DNA of 51,963 bases, from assembly GCA_032718475.1 (NCBI GenBank), contig JAUCBJ010007559.1:1-51963 (forward strand). The letters run 5' to 3'. A model generated the notes under the pieces. The model had not been told where the DNA came from and did not search any database. It saw only the letters and a list, made by a program, of their open reading frames with translations. Within the stretch, counting starts at the first letter, position 1. The number at the start of each line of letters is the position of its first letter. The translations under genes were made by a program, and so were the position numbers. Below, in pieces: positions 10,434 through 20,784 of this stretch. This stretch comes from Nemertoderma westbladi. Lineage: Eukaryota; Xenacoelomorpha; Nemertodermatida; Nemertodermatidae.

Positions 10434-11122
10434 CTAACTTCGCCACACCTCACCCCGCTACTATATCCCTCTCCAGTCGACACATCAACCCTACCGCGGT
10501 CGGGTCTATTCACCCCCGCCTCTCCCTCTGCTATTGCGTGGCCTACCAGGCCCTCTACTCCCTGTCTACCAACTATGTGGCCTACCAGGCCCTCGCTGGG
10601 TCTACCTAACCCAGCTATTCCCTGCCTACCAACTACATGGCCTACCAGGCCCTCCTCTGTCTGGCAATACACGCCCGACGTGTTTACATTAATAGCACCC
10701 GTATTGGAAACGGAATTAATTTGTTCGTTCGAAATAAAATCATTTGAATTATCTTGCGCGACTACACTATCTGAATTATTTTGTAAATTCGGGCTCGCTG
10801 AATTATTTAAGTTATTTAGATTATTTTGTGTTATTGCATTACTTAAATTATTTTGTAAGTTCGAATTTGGGTTATTACTTTGATTAATTGGATTATTTTG
10901 CGTAGATACATTAATATTAGAATTATTTTCTACATTAATATTAGGAATGTTCTGATTTAAATTTAAATTACTACCACTAGGTAAAGTATTTCCTGCAATA
11001 AAGGTTTGATTAGAATTGTCCCATACGGTACTATTAATATTGACCACGTCTACTGTACCATTATCATTATTACCCCCCCCCCCCCCCCCCCCGCCCGTAC
11101 GGTCACACCAGTTTTGAGTCTG
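10379..11122 (-). pseudogene. BEL-A gag, Asn-rich and Gly-rich segment
   Basis: Continues the frame of 11123-12568 through a G20 tract (11073-11092) read as glycines. An Asn/Gln-rich stretch of about 110 residues follows, then a degenerate repeat with EGLVGHVVGRQG and EGLVGHIVGRQG. The frame is lost at a second G tract (10407-10422) and stops at 10379. The low complexity suggests a disordered linker inside Gag. The homopolymers make the frame sensitive to single-base length errors, in the genome or in the assembly. Confidence 0.65.
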
Positions 11123-12568
11123 TCATGCGGTCCCTGTAAGTGGGGTATTAATGAATGTATCCACGGCCCCCGGCTCCTCAAAAATACTCGAGCCAGCCTT
11201 GCTCTCAGACTCCCCCATCTGCGCCAGTTCCACCTCACGCGTGTGTACAGCTTCGTACTCTACGAGTTTGTCTCGCTGTTTCTCCAATTCTTTTCGCTCA
11301 CGCTCCACTTTCGCTATTTTATCCATAGCCTCCCGTTCGGTCTGCTTGGCCAATTCCACCTCTCTCCTAATCCCCTCCCTTCACCTCGCCTCACGCGCTC
11401 TACGCTCACTCTCCTCCCTCACTTCACGCTCTCTGCGTTCACTTTTCTCTCTCGCCACACGCTCTTCTTGTTCCTTCAACTCTATTTCATCATACTCCCT
11501 AAGGCTCCTCATGGCCCTTTCGGCCTTCTCTCTTATCTCTCCAATCGACGCCATTTCCCTCTCCAGCAGCACTCTCCCTTCCTCTAGCCGTCTACCTACT
11601 TCTCTATTACCTTGCACTGCTAGATTGAGACGGTACCTAGCGTCTATCTCTCTCACCCGTCTTTCTTTTGCGGAGGATGTAGCAGACTTATCGGTTGTGG
11701 AGGATTCCCTCCGCCTTCCCGATCTACTAGCTTTCCCCCTCCTTCCGGAACTCCCTCCGACCGACGAGACCGAATCCACGGGGTCAGCCTCGGATTCGCC
11801 CTCCTCAGGTCTGTTCCAACCCACTAATTTTACTCCCCGGGCATCGACCAAGTATGGCCCTATGTACACTGACGCTACGCTAGGTTCCATACTCCCACAT
11901 TCCCATAGTTCAAACAGTTCGCTGGCAACCCCTTTTGCTCTCTCCTCGGCTAGTTCCCTCTGCCCAAAACGCATTAGGTAATTAAAGTGTCTATCCGACT
12001 CACCTAGTCGTTTCCTCAGTCTCACCTCGTCTATCGTTTTCCCCTTTCTGGCCTCCTCTAGTAGTCTCCGGGTCGCGTTGTAGGCCCGTCGAAGTCGCTC
12101 AGAAACCCCGACGTCCTCGTCGCCAACCTCTCGTCCGTCTCTCCGGGTTCAACGTCGTACCGGCGGCCCCAGCGTCGCCGTTCCGGCGGGCCGTCCGTCG
12201 CCCTCGGCCTGTGGCTGGCCGGCGACATCGGTACCGATATCTCCTTCGTCTCTCTGCATCCGGGGCCGCACCGTCGGCCCCACCGTCGCCGTTTCGGCGG
12301 GCCACTCGTCGCCCTCAGCCTGTGGCTGGCCGGCGACACCGGTGCGTCGACCCCCGTCCCGTGTCGACTCGTCTCCGTCTCCCTCCGTCCCGCTCTCTCT
12401 TTCTCTCGGTTCGACCTCGGGTTCCAGGCCCCCCTCGTCCTGAACTGCCGGATGACCCGTTACCGATGGGTCCGGCGTCGTGGGCCTGTATCGCCTGGTT
12501 GCGGCCTCGCGGATCGTTAGCTCTTCGTCCGGGGTCCGCGTCGGTGTCGTGTCACCTGTCCGACTCAT
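11123..12568 (-). pseudogene. BEL-A gag N-terminal region with three TGA codons
   Basis: One reading frame from MSRTGDTTPT runs through TGA codons at 12149-12151, 11381-11383 and 11123-11125. The sequence on either side keeps its composition. It starts with a degenerate repeat (GVAGQPQAEGD and DVAGQPQAEGD). A globular segment around FNYLMRFGQRELAEERAKGV follows, then a long Glu/Arg-rich coiled coil (about 11,150-11,600). Each TGA sits where CGA (Arg) would fit, as expected from C-to-T change at CpG. The start is taken as the first Met after the leader; no other support exists. Confidence 0.7.
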
Positions 12569-13150
12569 CTCTCTTCTGCAGATTTCGGTGGCTAGTGGTT
12601 ATTGAGTTTATCTAGGGCGGCAGCTGGTTTAGTTACTGTGACGGGATCCAAGAGGGATCCCGGTTTATCCGGTTTTAGTTCACGCGTCCCCGCCGTGTAT
12701 AAAGAGTGAATGAGTTCTGATGTTGTTTGTCGTATATAATATGATATGTGGATATAGATATAGATATAGTATTGTCATATATGGAAGGCGGGATACGGTA
12801 ACTAAAGTCCCGGTCCTTCCCTATCTAAAACTATGTAACCTAATCTAGCACCGGTATTGCACTGAGATAACTGAACTGATATGATTACAGGTTACTGGTT
12901 ATATTGCACGGTGGCCTTATTGCTACTCAATCGATGCCTTTCCCCCCTCTGATTGGTTGATACCCTTGTTGGCGCCCTTTGGAGTGTTCCCGTTCACTCC
13001 ACTTGTTCTCTCTTGGTTAGGGGTTTGGCCCCTGACCCTTATTGTGTGGTTCACCTCCCCACTCTTATTGGGATGGCACGAGTTGGTTGATTGCCCAATC
13101 TCGAGGCCCCCAATATTGCTTATCGGCTTAACTTTTATGGGGTGTTAGCG
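12569..13150 (-). other. BEL-A leader and probable 5' LTR region
   Basis: No gene. In the element's sense this lies just before gag. It holds a small hairpin (GGGATCC...GGATCCC near 12645-12660) and a promoter-like TATAAAG on the plus strand near 12701. GC-rich hairpin-bearing sequence around 12,940-13,100 resembles in style, not clearly in sequence, the region 25,250-25,750 next to the other ORF3 copy. LTR ends and primer site were not resolved. Confidence 0.4.
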
Positions 13151-13184
13151 GGATTGGATAAGCTAACAAAATCCAGGACCAAAA

Positions 13185-13270
13185 TCGTTATGCTGCATTG
13201 CAGCTGCATTTTTAAGAATGCTGTTCAGGCCTGTCAACAAAATTGCGCTGCTACAACACCCTATCACTTA
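13185..13270 (-). repeat. LINE 3'-end fragment
   Basis: Matches 34,190-34,262, the 3' end of the LINE at 34-48 kb: TGCTGCATTGCAGCTGCATT is shared, followed by a matching run to the CTAC/CCAC...ACAAC end. This is a 5'-truncated LINE insertion in the same orientation. Confidence 0.7.
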
Positions 13271-13827
13271 TTGTACTTAGAATTCACTGGTGTGAATCCG
13301 ATCGAAAAATAAAATTTTTGAAAAAAGAACTGGGGTGGTTATTTTGCAGCACCAAAATTACAAGTAGTGAACAATTTTCATAAAATTTGAACGTTACAAT
13401 TTTCAGCTAATTGATTTAATACAATGTTCAATACGGGTTTTATGGTGCGTAAAATTCATTGTAAAATATTTAAAAATTATCTGATTAGTATAAATGGCTG
13501 TTTTAGTCCTCTACGTAGGAAAAAAATGAAAAAAACAGGTAACCAGCACTTTTCAGTTTGAACACAAAATTATTTGTTCACTTATACGATTCTATAAATT
13601 CCCATTTTTAGGTTTTCTGGGGCGCTGATTCTAATGGAAACATTTCTCATTACCCAGAGCATTGCTACTCCTATTTTTCGGTGTAATATGGTAAATTTTG
13701 GTTCTAGCACCATATTTCGTACCCATCATCAAAAATGTACACGATTGAGATGTCCAGTGCGGTTTTTATTGATTCCATCGGATTCACGACCCTCATAAAC
13801 CCGTACAACGCAAGAAACAAGATGATA
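13271..13827. other. No gene seen
   Basis: AT-rich intergenic DNA without a long frame or recognisable repeat. Confidence 0.5.
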
Positions 13828-14483
13828 CTATCTATTGATCAATTTGCTTATTTCCAAAAATTTGGTGCTCGCACAACAATTGAAACCCTGAAACCATTTA
13901 TTTAGCTCAAATTCTTCAAAGTCCAATGTTTCAGTTTCGGGTCTCTCCGCGCGGTAATTTACTCTAAGCACATTTATACGCTTATTCATATCTATAAAAT
14001 GGTTACGAATTACCTGCAACTTATCATATAGGGATGTCAGAGTTCTAAACTGTCTCTTTGGTCGCTATACTCTCCAACTTCAGTAAATTGATTGTTTGCA
14101 GGTGTAACAGCTGATCATATTCATCCAGCATTACGGCTAAATCTGCCGGGTCTTGGGTTCCACTGTCTAGGCATTTGGTTAATTTATTTGTCGCCTTGGT
14201 TACCTTACCCATGTAAACCACCTGCACTTTTATTAATTGTAGGAAGCCTCAAGGATGTGTTACTATCGTCACTACTGTCAGCATCAGGGATTTCATCTTC
14301 AAGGTGTCGAGCAGCACCCTGAACTATAAACCTAGAAGCAGGGACGATACCTACTGTCTGTGTGGTAGGGGCACTAATAGTCTCAATTACATCAGGTGTG
14401 GTGACGTTTAATTGCTAACTGGACTCGTCAGCAGTCTCACATTGTTCTGTTACCGGAACGTCGGTATTTGTTGTTTGACTCAT
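13828..14483 (-). pseudogene. Gag-like relic, family not recognised
   Basis: Reading the minus strand from an ATG at 14483 gives an acidic/Thr-rich start (MSQTTNTDVP). Helical segments such as DPADLAVMLDEYDQLLHLQ and LQVIRNHFIDMNKRINVLRV follow, in changing frames with several stops. The pattern of short amphipathic helices at the start of a protein, beside LTR-type DNA, suggests the N-terminus of a retrotransposon gag. A host pseudogene is equally possible. The last open stretch ends at 13828. Confidence 0.3.
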
Positions 14484-15260
14484 TTTCGGGATTTTATATT
14501 TTATATTGATTAAAATTTTTTAATTTTAATTTTAATTCAATTTAACGAAATTCCTTGCTTGTTGTAATAGTTTACAAATTATTACACCAATTTAATTGTG
14601 AATTCAAATAAAACAAACTTTCACAACTCAATTAATTTCTAATTTTCTTATATTTATTTTATTTCATAAAATATATCCTTGGCTCGACTTTATGAGACCC
14701 TGGATGGTGGGACAATAAGATACAACAAAGGGAAGTAATTTAAAATTGTACTTAAAAAATTACAACACCAAATTTATTTTATATGCACAAGTGCCACAAA
14801 TACTGTGCATAAGTATTTTAACAAACCTTCAAACAGCCACAAATAAACTCTAGATCCCACAAGCACAATCCTATCGACACTACGACCAACCTGTGATTGA
14901 TGCTAACGACGCCGTCCCACGTCCCAACCTCGTGAATGATCAGTTAACTTGCGTACCAAGTCAAACGTCTCCAGATCCCGGATTGGTTGTGGTGATGAAA
15001 GTGATGTTCCTGTAAGTTGTATTAGAGAATTAGGTGGCTGTCTGGTAGATTTACACTAAATAAAACGAAATATAAATTTTTAATTTCATATAAATCTTAT
15101 AATGCAGCCCTTTTTGGCTATACAAATTTCCAAACTCGATAGAAACTTCACTCAACGGCGGCGCTATAGCAACTCTGTGATTTATTTATAATTTTTTACA
15201 TCGCAAATCAGCTAAGAATTGGCTAAAAAGATGTCGCTAAAGCACATTGCAGATTTATTA
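14484..15260. other. No gene seen
   Basis: Very AT-rich (TTTTAATTTTAATTTT near 14,520), without coding signal. Confidence 0.5.
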
Positions 15261-15265
15261 ACATA

Positions 15266-15305
15266 ACTAGAAAGCCTGTGGCCCTTCGGGCCACAGCTTT
15301 CTAGT
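15266..15305 (+). mobile_element. Helitron-like 3' terminus
   Basis: A stem of ~17 bp with one bulged base and a tiny TTC loop (CTGTGGCCC / GGGCCACAG, extended by CTAGAAAG / CTTTCTAG) is followed by CTAG and then T. Helitrons end with a hairpin just before CTRR and insert between A and T. The 5' end was not found. Confidence 0.45.
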
Positions 15306-15404
15306 GCACGTGCAGATGATATATGAATATGTGTGGGAGATTTGAGAACTGCATACGGAACAGACACCATCATTAAATAAAACACCACCCCCATAAGAGA
15401 TAAC

Positions 15405-16545
15405 TGTCAAGTTTCAACTTTAGGCAGACTGTAAATAACAAAATTTCCAGAAAATGATCACTTTCAGATCCACCCTCTACCTGCGGACTGGTGAAATGCA
15501 GACGGCGCTGCAGTTTGGTAAAGATGGGGTTTATGGTGAAGTAAAATGCCTGCCTTTCAAGTTTCAGCTTAAACAGATTGTAAATAACAAAATTGATGTA
15601 CTGTAGATGTTCACATTCAGACATTTCACCCTCTAGCGGTAGACTGAAGAACTGTGGACGACTCTGGGACTCCGTAAAGATACAGAATATGCTGTAGTAG
15701 ATTCCTGCCAAGTTTCAGCTCAAAGGGATTAAAAAGAACCAAATGGGATGAGGTGTTCACTATCAGATATGTCGCCCTCTAGCGGCAGATGGGGGGACTG
15801 TATACAACTCTGTGACTCCGTAAAGGTACAGCCTATGCTGTAGTAGATGCCTACCAAGTTTCAGTCTAAACCGTTAGTAAATAACAAAGTTGGAGAAGAT
15901 GTTAACTTTCAGACATTTCACCCTCTAGCGGTAGACTGGGGAAGTGGATAGGATTCTGCAACCCCGTAAAGATACAGCCTATGATGTAGTAGATACCAAC
16001 CAAGTTTCAGCTCAAAATGATTAAAAAGAACCAAATGGGATGAGGTTTTCACTATCAGACAATTCGCCCTCTAGCGGCTGACTGTGGAACTGTAGACGAC
16101 TCTACTACTCCGCAAAGATATAGCCTATGCTATAGTAGATGCCTACCAAGTTTCAGTCTAAAAGGATTGTAAATAACAAAGTTGGAGGAGATGTTAACTT
16201 TCATACATTTCGCCCTCTAGCGGCAGACGCGGGTAATGTAGACAACTCTGCGCGACTCAGTAAAGATATAGCCTATGCTGTAGTAGATGCCTACCAAGTT
16301 CAGTCTAAATGGATTATAAATAACAAAGTTGGAGAAGATGTTAACTCTCAGACATTTAGCCCTCTAACGGTAGACTGGGGAACTGTGGACAACTCATTGA
16401 CTCCGGAAATATACAGCCTATGCTGCAGTATATAGCTACCAAGTTTCAGCTCAAAAGCATTAAAAACAACCCAATGAGATCAGGTTTTCACTATCGGACA
16501 ATTCGCCCTCTAGCGGCAAATGGGGGAACTTCAGACGGCTCTGAG
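15405..16545. repeat. Tandem array of eight ~146-bp units
   Basis: Eight diverged units each contain CCAAGTTTCAGYYYAAA, ATTGTAAATAAC or AAAAAGAACC, a (C)RCCCTCTAGCGG core and CTATGCTGTAGTAGATGCC. The core recurs at 15627, 15773, 15919, 16065, 16211, 16358 and 16504, so the spacing is 146 or 147. A degenerate first core lies at 15471. The unit shows no coding frame. Confidence 0.9.
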
Positions 16546-17690
16546 TATTACGTTGCAACGAGTTAGGGCGAGACCTATCTAACGAGCTATAGTAAGCGAG
16601 ATTTCATCGAGATTAGATGTATAATATTAGATAAAATAATAATACAGTAAGTATAGGCCTACAGAAATAATTATTTTACTTTTAATATTCATAACAGTAA
16701 AACAAAAATGTTATAAACCTCTCCTTCCATGCAGCCAATGATTGAGAAAGCAGAATTACTCTGAGCAATTCGCAACAGACAACCCAAACCCACCCCACCC
16801 CAATCAACACTCCAGCCTGCTTGCTCCTTATCTGTGCCCAGCCAGCTAGCTGCGATTTCAATAATTACCTTAACGTTGCTATGATACAGAAAAAAATCCT
16901 TCCCTATTCACTACAGCACTAAGAATAGGCCAATTCGATCGTGCTTGGCGAATATGACATATTTATACACTATTTGATTTTTAATCAATAAATAATCATA
17001 CATATTTATATTAAACACTCGAATAAAATAAATACTTTGTGAGAATGGGACACGGCGAATCTACTCATGTTAATTTGATACCAGATGGGATAAATGTTAC
17101 CCCTCTAAATAATTAATTACCGATAGAAGAACCGAAATAATTCGATACATTTCGCCCGAACGAACACAAAATCTCGTGGATAAATTTGCCGATATTCTCT
17201 AATTTTTCACTTCTATTCTGTAAAGTAACTGTAAGAGTGTCAAACTAATGATTGTGAGAGATGATTAACACTATCTAAATACCCCAAATACATTTACTGC
17301 TGGACTGAAAATAATGCTGTTAGTAGCTGAAACTTGGTATATAAGCTTACTCAACCCAAACAAAAGGTCAAAATAAATAAAGATGAAGTGAAATGAATGT
17401 TAGTATCCTAATGAGACCCAAACCTAAGCCAAAACGATGAGCGCTGATACCAAATATATCAACACTCTAACCCTTTTGCGCTTCCGTGCTGCCTGTGCGG
17501 TTATTATGATGGGGTATCCCGGTTCAAATTGGCCCAAAACCCAAGTACAGGAAAAATAGTTAAAGCACCAGTTAACCTAATAGAATTGTGTACATCAACC
17601 TAATGAGACCCCCCCTCCCCTGTGGCTTACCCAGTCCAACTTACTGCCCTTATGTTTCACTCATGTTGTATGATATAATCCATCCTGTCC
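16546..17690. other. No gene seen
   Basis: AT-rich intergenic DNA with no frame longer than noise and no clear repeat family. Confidence 0.5.
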
Positions 17691-17699
17691 TGTGGCTCC

Positions 17700-17815
17700 C
17701 GCAGTCGGCCGGTATGGCTCGACGTCCTCACTCCATAATTATCATTATTAGGCGGAGAATGTGCCGCGCATGTGTAAAAACAACGGGTTTGAATTCCGAA
17801 CCGATCACCGGGTGT
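17700..17815 (+). repeat. Possible tRNA-derived SINE head
   Basis: GTATGGCTCGACGTCC resembles a pol III box A, and GGGTTTGAATTCCG about 80 bases on resembles box B. Spacing is wider than in a true tRNA, and I could not fold a cloverleaf, so a degenerate SINE head is the better reading. Confidence 0.3.
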
Positions 17816-17829
17816 CTTTATTCCACCAT

Positions 17830-18729
17830 TTTGATTCACAAATTCACCAACACAAACAAAACACAATTAGGGTTAATACATATATGTATATATTTTACGT
17901 TTTTACTGTACAAAATCAGAACATAATATCAGAGAAATTCAATACAATCTGAAGAAATTCAATATAAAATCGCGAAGAAAAATCAATATAACAACATATC
18001 ATATAACAACAAAACTGGTTTTTACCGGTTCCAGTAAGTTCTCTTTGACATTGCATAAAAATTCAGTAAACCGGTTTTTACTTGGATATGAGTAGCTACT
18101 AGCTTTCTTATTCGTCCAGCAAACAGATAAATGGCCAATCACAGCGCCCTTCTTATCACCTACATGGAATGGGCCTGGCGCATGCGCATAACTAGAGTTC
18201 AAACATAAACAGCATCTAAATTAATTTGTAAGGGCCACCCGTTTAGGTATAAAATTGGACAAATTATGGATGTAGAAATTCTGTATCAACATTTGTTTAG
18301 ATCCACCTTATTTACTGCGGTTTTAATACAGATATAAACTTGATTAAATATTTCCTAGTTTGCAATAAAATTCGGAATTCAAAATCGTCAATAAATTAGC
18401 CATAAATAATATCGTAAAAATAAATAAGTTTTTTTATGTATAGCTACTGCAGTACTACGTACAGAGTTGAACATATTTAATGTTTTGATTGACACTATTT
18501 ATTTTATAACATTATTTATGACATCATTATGACATTATTTATGTTCCGTTTATAACTTACCGTTTATTTATTAATTAACTTTATATAAGTTTTTATGATG
18601 GACCAATATCATTGATTCATTAATCAAGATACCCTATTTCTGTGGTGCTATTTGGTCAATATTATTAATATTACAACAATAATATGTTCAGCATACTTGC
18701 AGCATAAGGGTTCTCTGAGCGCCAGAGGA
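17830..18729. other. No gene seen
   Basis: AT-rich intergenic DNA. A CCGGTTTTTACCGGTT-type inverted word lies near 18,015-18,080, but nothing larger. Confidence 0.45.
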
Positions 18730-19110
18730 AATTATTGCAGTTATCCGGTCACTGTACGATGGTTCCACCACATTAGTGTCTCCTGCTGATGGTGGCGACA
18801 CAGATCCATTCGAAGTCTTATGGGGAGTCCTTCACGGTGACACACTTGCACCCTTTATACTCGTAATTGTGGTTGACTATGTTATACGCATGTCCTTAGA
18901 TCATCATAATGATGATGGGGTGAATACTGGCACAAGAATTAGAGGAAATCCAGCAAAGTACCTAACTGATCTAGACTTTGCTGATGACTTAGGGGTACTG
19001 TCAGAATCACTAGAGGGAGCCCAAACGCTCCTCTGTTCATTGGCTCAGAATCGCTCAATATTAATCTGTATCTCAAAACTGAGCCCCGTGCTGCGCGAAG
19101 GCCCCACGAA
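18730..19110 (+). pseudogene. LINE reverse transcriptase fragment (plus strand)
   Basis: Encodes the palm of a non-LTR reverse transcriptase: GVLHGDTLAPFILVIVVDYV, then YLTDLDFADDLGVLSESLEG. The catalytic FADD is present, whereas the related copy near 35.0 kb reads FADN. It matches the LINE at 34-48 kb but is inverted relative to it. No endonuclease or end of the element is attached, so this is an isolated fragment of ~380 bp. Confidence 0.8.
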
Positions 19111-19674
19111 CGTGTTTAAAGTTGTTTTAATGGCTCCTGAAATAGTTACTCTTGTATTTTTAAGCTGCAATATGGCATTTTGAAACCAGCTGATGGCGTT
19201 GATAGATACCCAGTTTAAAACCAAATCAGGAAATACAGTAGTGATTCTAGTTTTTTTTAAGGGCTCCTGTAACTTACTATTCTTTATAAAGTGATAGTTA
19301 GTAATCCTAGAGCTGGGTCATTGCGGCAAATTATAATATAAAACCACAATAATATTTAAGAAATAATAGACCGTGCCATCTGAATACCTACAGTATATCA
19401 ATTTGTGCAATAATCAGTATAGCAGTAGTTCATAGGAAGTAGTGCGTATAGTTTCAGTAGTGTGGTAGTACAGTCTAGTTGCTTGAATAATAGCCTGTTG
19501 GCCGAAATATCGCAACAACCTTATTTATTTTATATGTCACTAGTATTGGTCTTTACCCCACCTATATTGACAATATGATTAGAACAGTGACCTGGACACG
19601 GAACTACCTATTAATATTATCTGGTATTGGATTATCATCTACTGAAGGAATAATATATTCTATCGGATATTCTA
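19111..19674. other. No gene seen
   Basis: AT-rich DNA between the LINE fragment and the duplicated repeat. Confidence 0.4.
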
Positions 19675-20480
19675 TCGAACCTGCCTATTAATAGGCCTGG
19701 GTAGTTCTTGTCAGGAGTTGAGCCATTTAAAAACACGATGTGGTTGTGTGTGTGTGTATGTATAACCATCCAATATCTCAAAAACTCAAGCAGGTATGCA
19801 AATATTTTAATAACTAACTCTCCATAAATTTTGGTTGCGCACAAGACTGTATATTTTTTGTGGCGTTTCGATCACGGGGTCACTGAAAAATAGCGGTTTT
19901 GAAAATTTAAAGTCGAATTTCACCGATTTCAACTCATCGAGTATGCACCAACTTTTTTATTTGAGATATTCAGTCATCTGAGCAACATATTTGCGCCTCA
20001 GAATCTTTTCAAATATCGCCAATCTCGCACAGAACGTCGCCAAAATTTGTTAGTCTGGCAAAAAAAACGCACAAATTCGTCTAAAAGAGTAAATTATTTA
20101 GTTGTGGAATAATATGACTCAACTAGAAAAGCCAGCCATCTGGCTGTAAGGAGACCCTCCATAGACAAACGTAGTGTTAGTTGGGTCCCCCCTCATTCAT
20201 TATCATCAACTCCCTCCCACATAACATAGCACTGAGATGATTCACTGGGAAGAGCTATTCATCTGGTGTGTTAATACATTATACAAACATATAGTTGATG
20301 TTTGATTACTGTCTGGGTTAGAGTGAGATAGTAATAAATTTGGCAAGTAATATACTTCTCTGCAGTTTGGGCTATCCATTCAATAAATAGTAGTAGCTTA
20401 CTAGGCCCACATGTACCAGCAGCTGGTGTTTCTATCGTTGAGTTGATGGCAATTGTCGTGTTTTCATTTTCGCTCACTCA
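19675..20480 (+). repeat. Dispersed repeat, copy 1 (with 49,130-49,933)
   Basis: From the CTGGGTAGTTCTTGTCA region to AATAGTAGTAGCTTACT this matches 49,130-49,933 almost throughout: the GT-rich block, the GTATGCACCAACTTTTTTAT block, and GGAGACCCTCCATAGACAAA. Copy 2 has a longer GT run, an extra ~24 bases near 49,747-49,770, and a LINE piece joined at its right end. Confidence 0.85.
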
Positions 20481-20536
20481 TGGTACTGGTTTGAGGGGCA
20501 GGTTCGTTTATAGCCAGCTTGCTGGCTTTCTAGTAT
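20118..20536 (+). mobile_element. Helitron-like non-autonomous element
   Basis: The right end has a GCCAGCTTGCTGGC hairpin, then TTTCTAG followed by T, the hairpin-plus-CTRR layout of Helitron 3' ends. The left side carries a related hairpin after CTAGAAAAGCC. It overlaps the dispersed repeat at 19,675-20,480, so the true left end may be further out. Confidence 0.4.
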
Positions 20537-20784
20537 ATTGTGTGGTATTATAAATATATACTTTATTCGATTAGTGATAGTATTAGTATAACAATATTAT
20601 TTTAAAACATTTCTCGGCGAACTTTAAACTTACTGTAAGGGTTAATAAATTTCCTAGAAATAAATTTGATACATAACATAAAATTTGAAATTATTATGTA
20701 TTAATTTAAATAAAATTTTTACAATAAAATACCAAACTAGTTCTAGTTAAACTAGTTCTAGTCAAACTAGTAAACGTTCGAAAT

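Larger units (their letters stand above)
1..13150 (-). mobile_element. BEL-A: decayed BEL/Pao LTR retrotransposon
   Basis: On the minus strand, gag, protease, reverse transcriptase, RNase H and integrase follow one another in the BEL/Pao order. After them comes an extra reading frame (ORF3) where some retroelements carry env. The 5' leader lies around 12.6-13.1 kb. I could not match any part of 1-455 to the leader, so the downstream LTR is probably beyond the left edge of the window and the exact ends are unknown. The coding frame is broken by several TGA codons and by frameshifts near 10.3 kb, 8.86 kb, 5.19 kb and 0.8 kb, so this copy is dead as it stands. Confidence 0.85.

Noticed and set aside
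11006-11981. Ser/Leu-rich plus-strand frames opposite gag
   Set aside because: Mirror of the Glu/Arg-rich coiled-coil coding on the minus strand.
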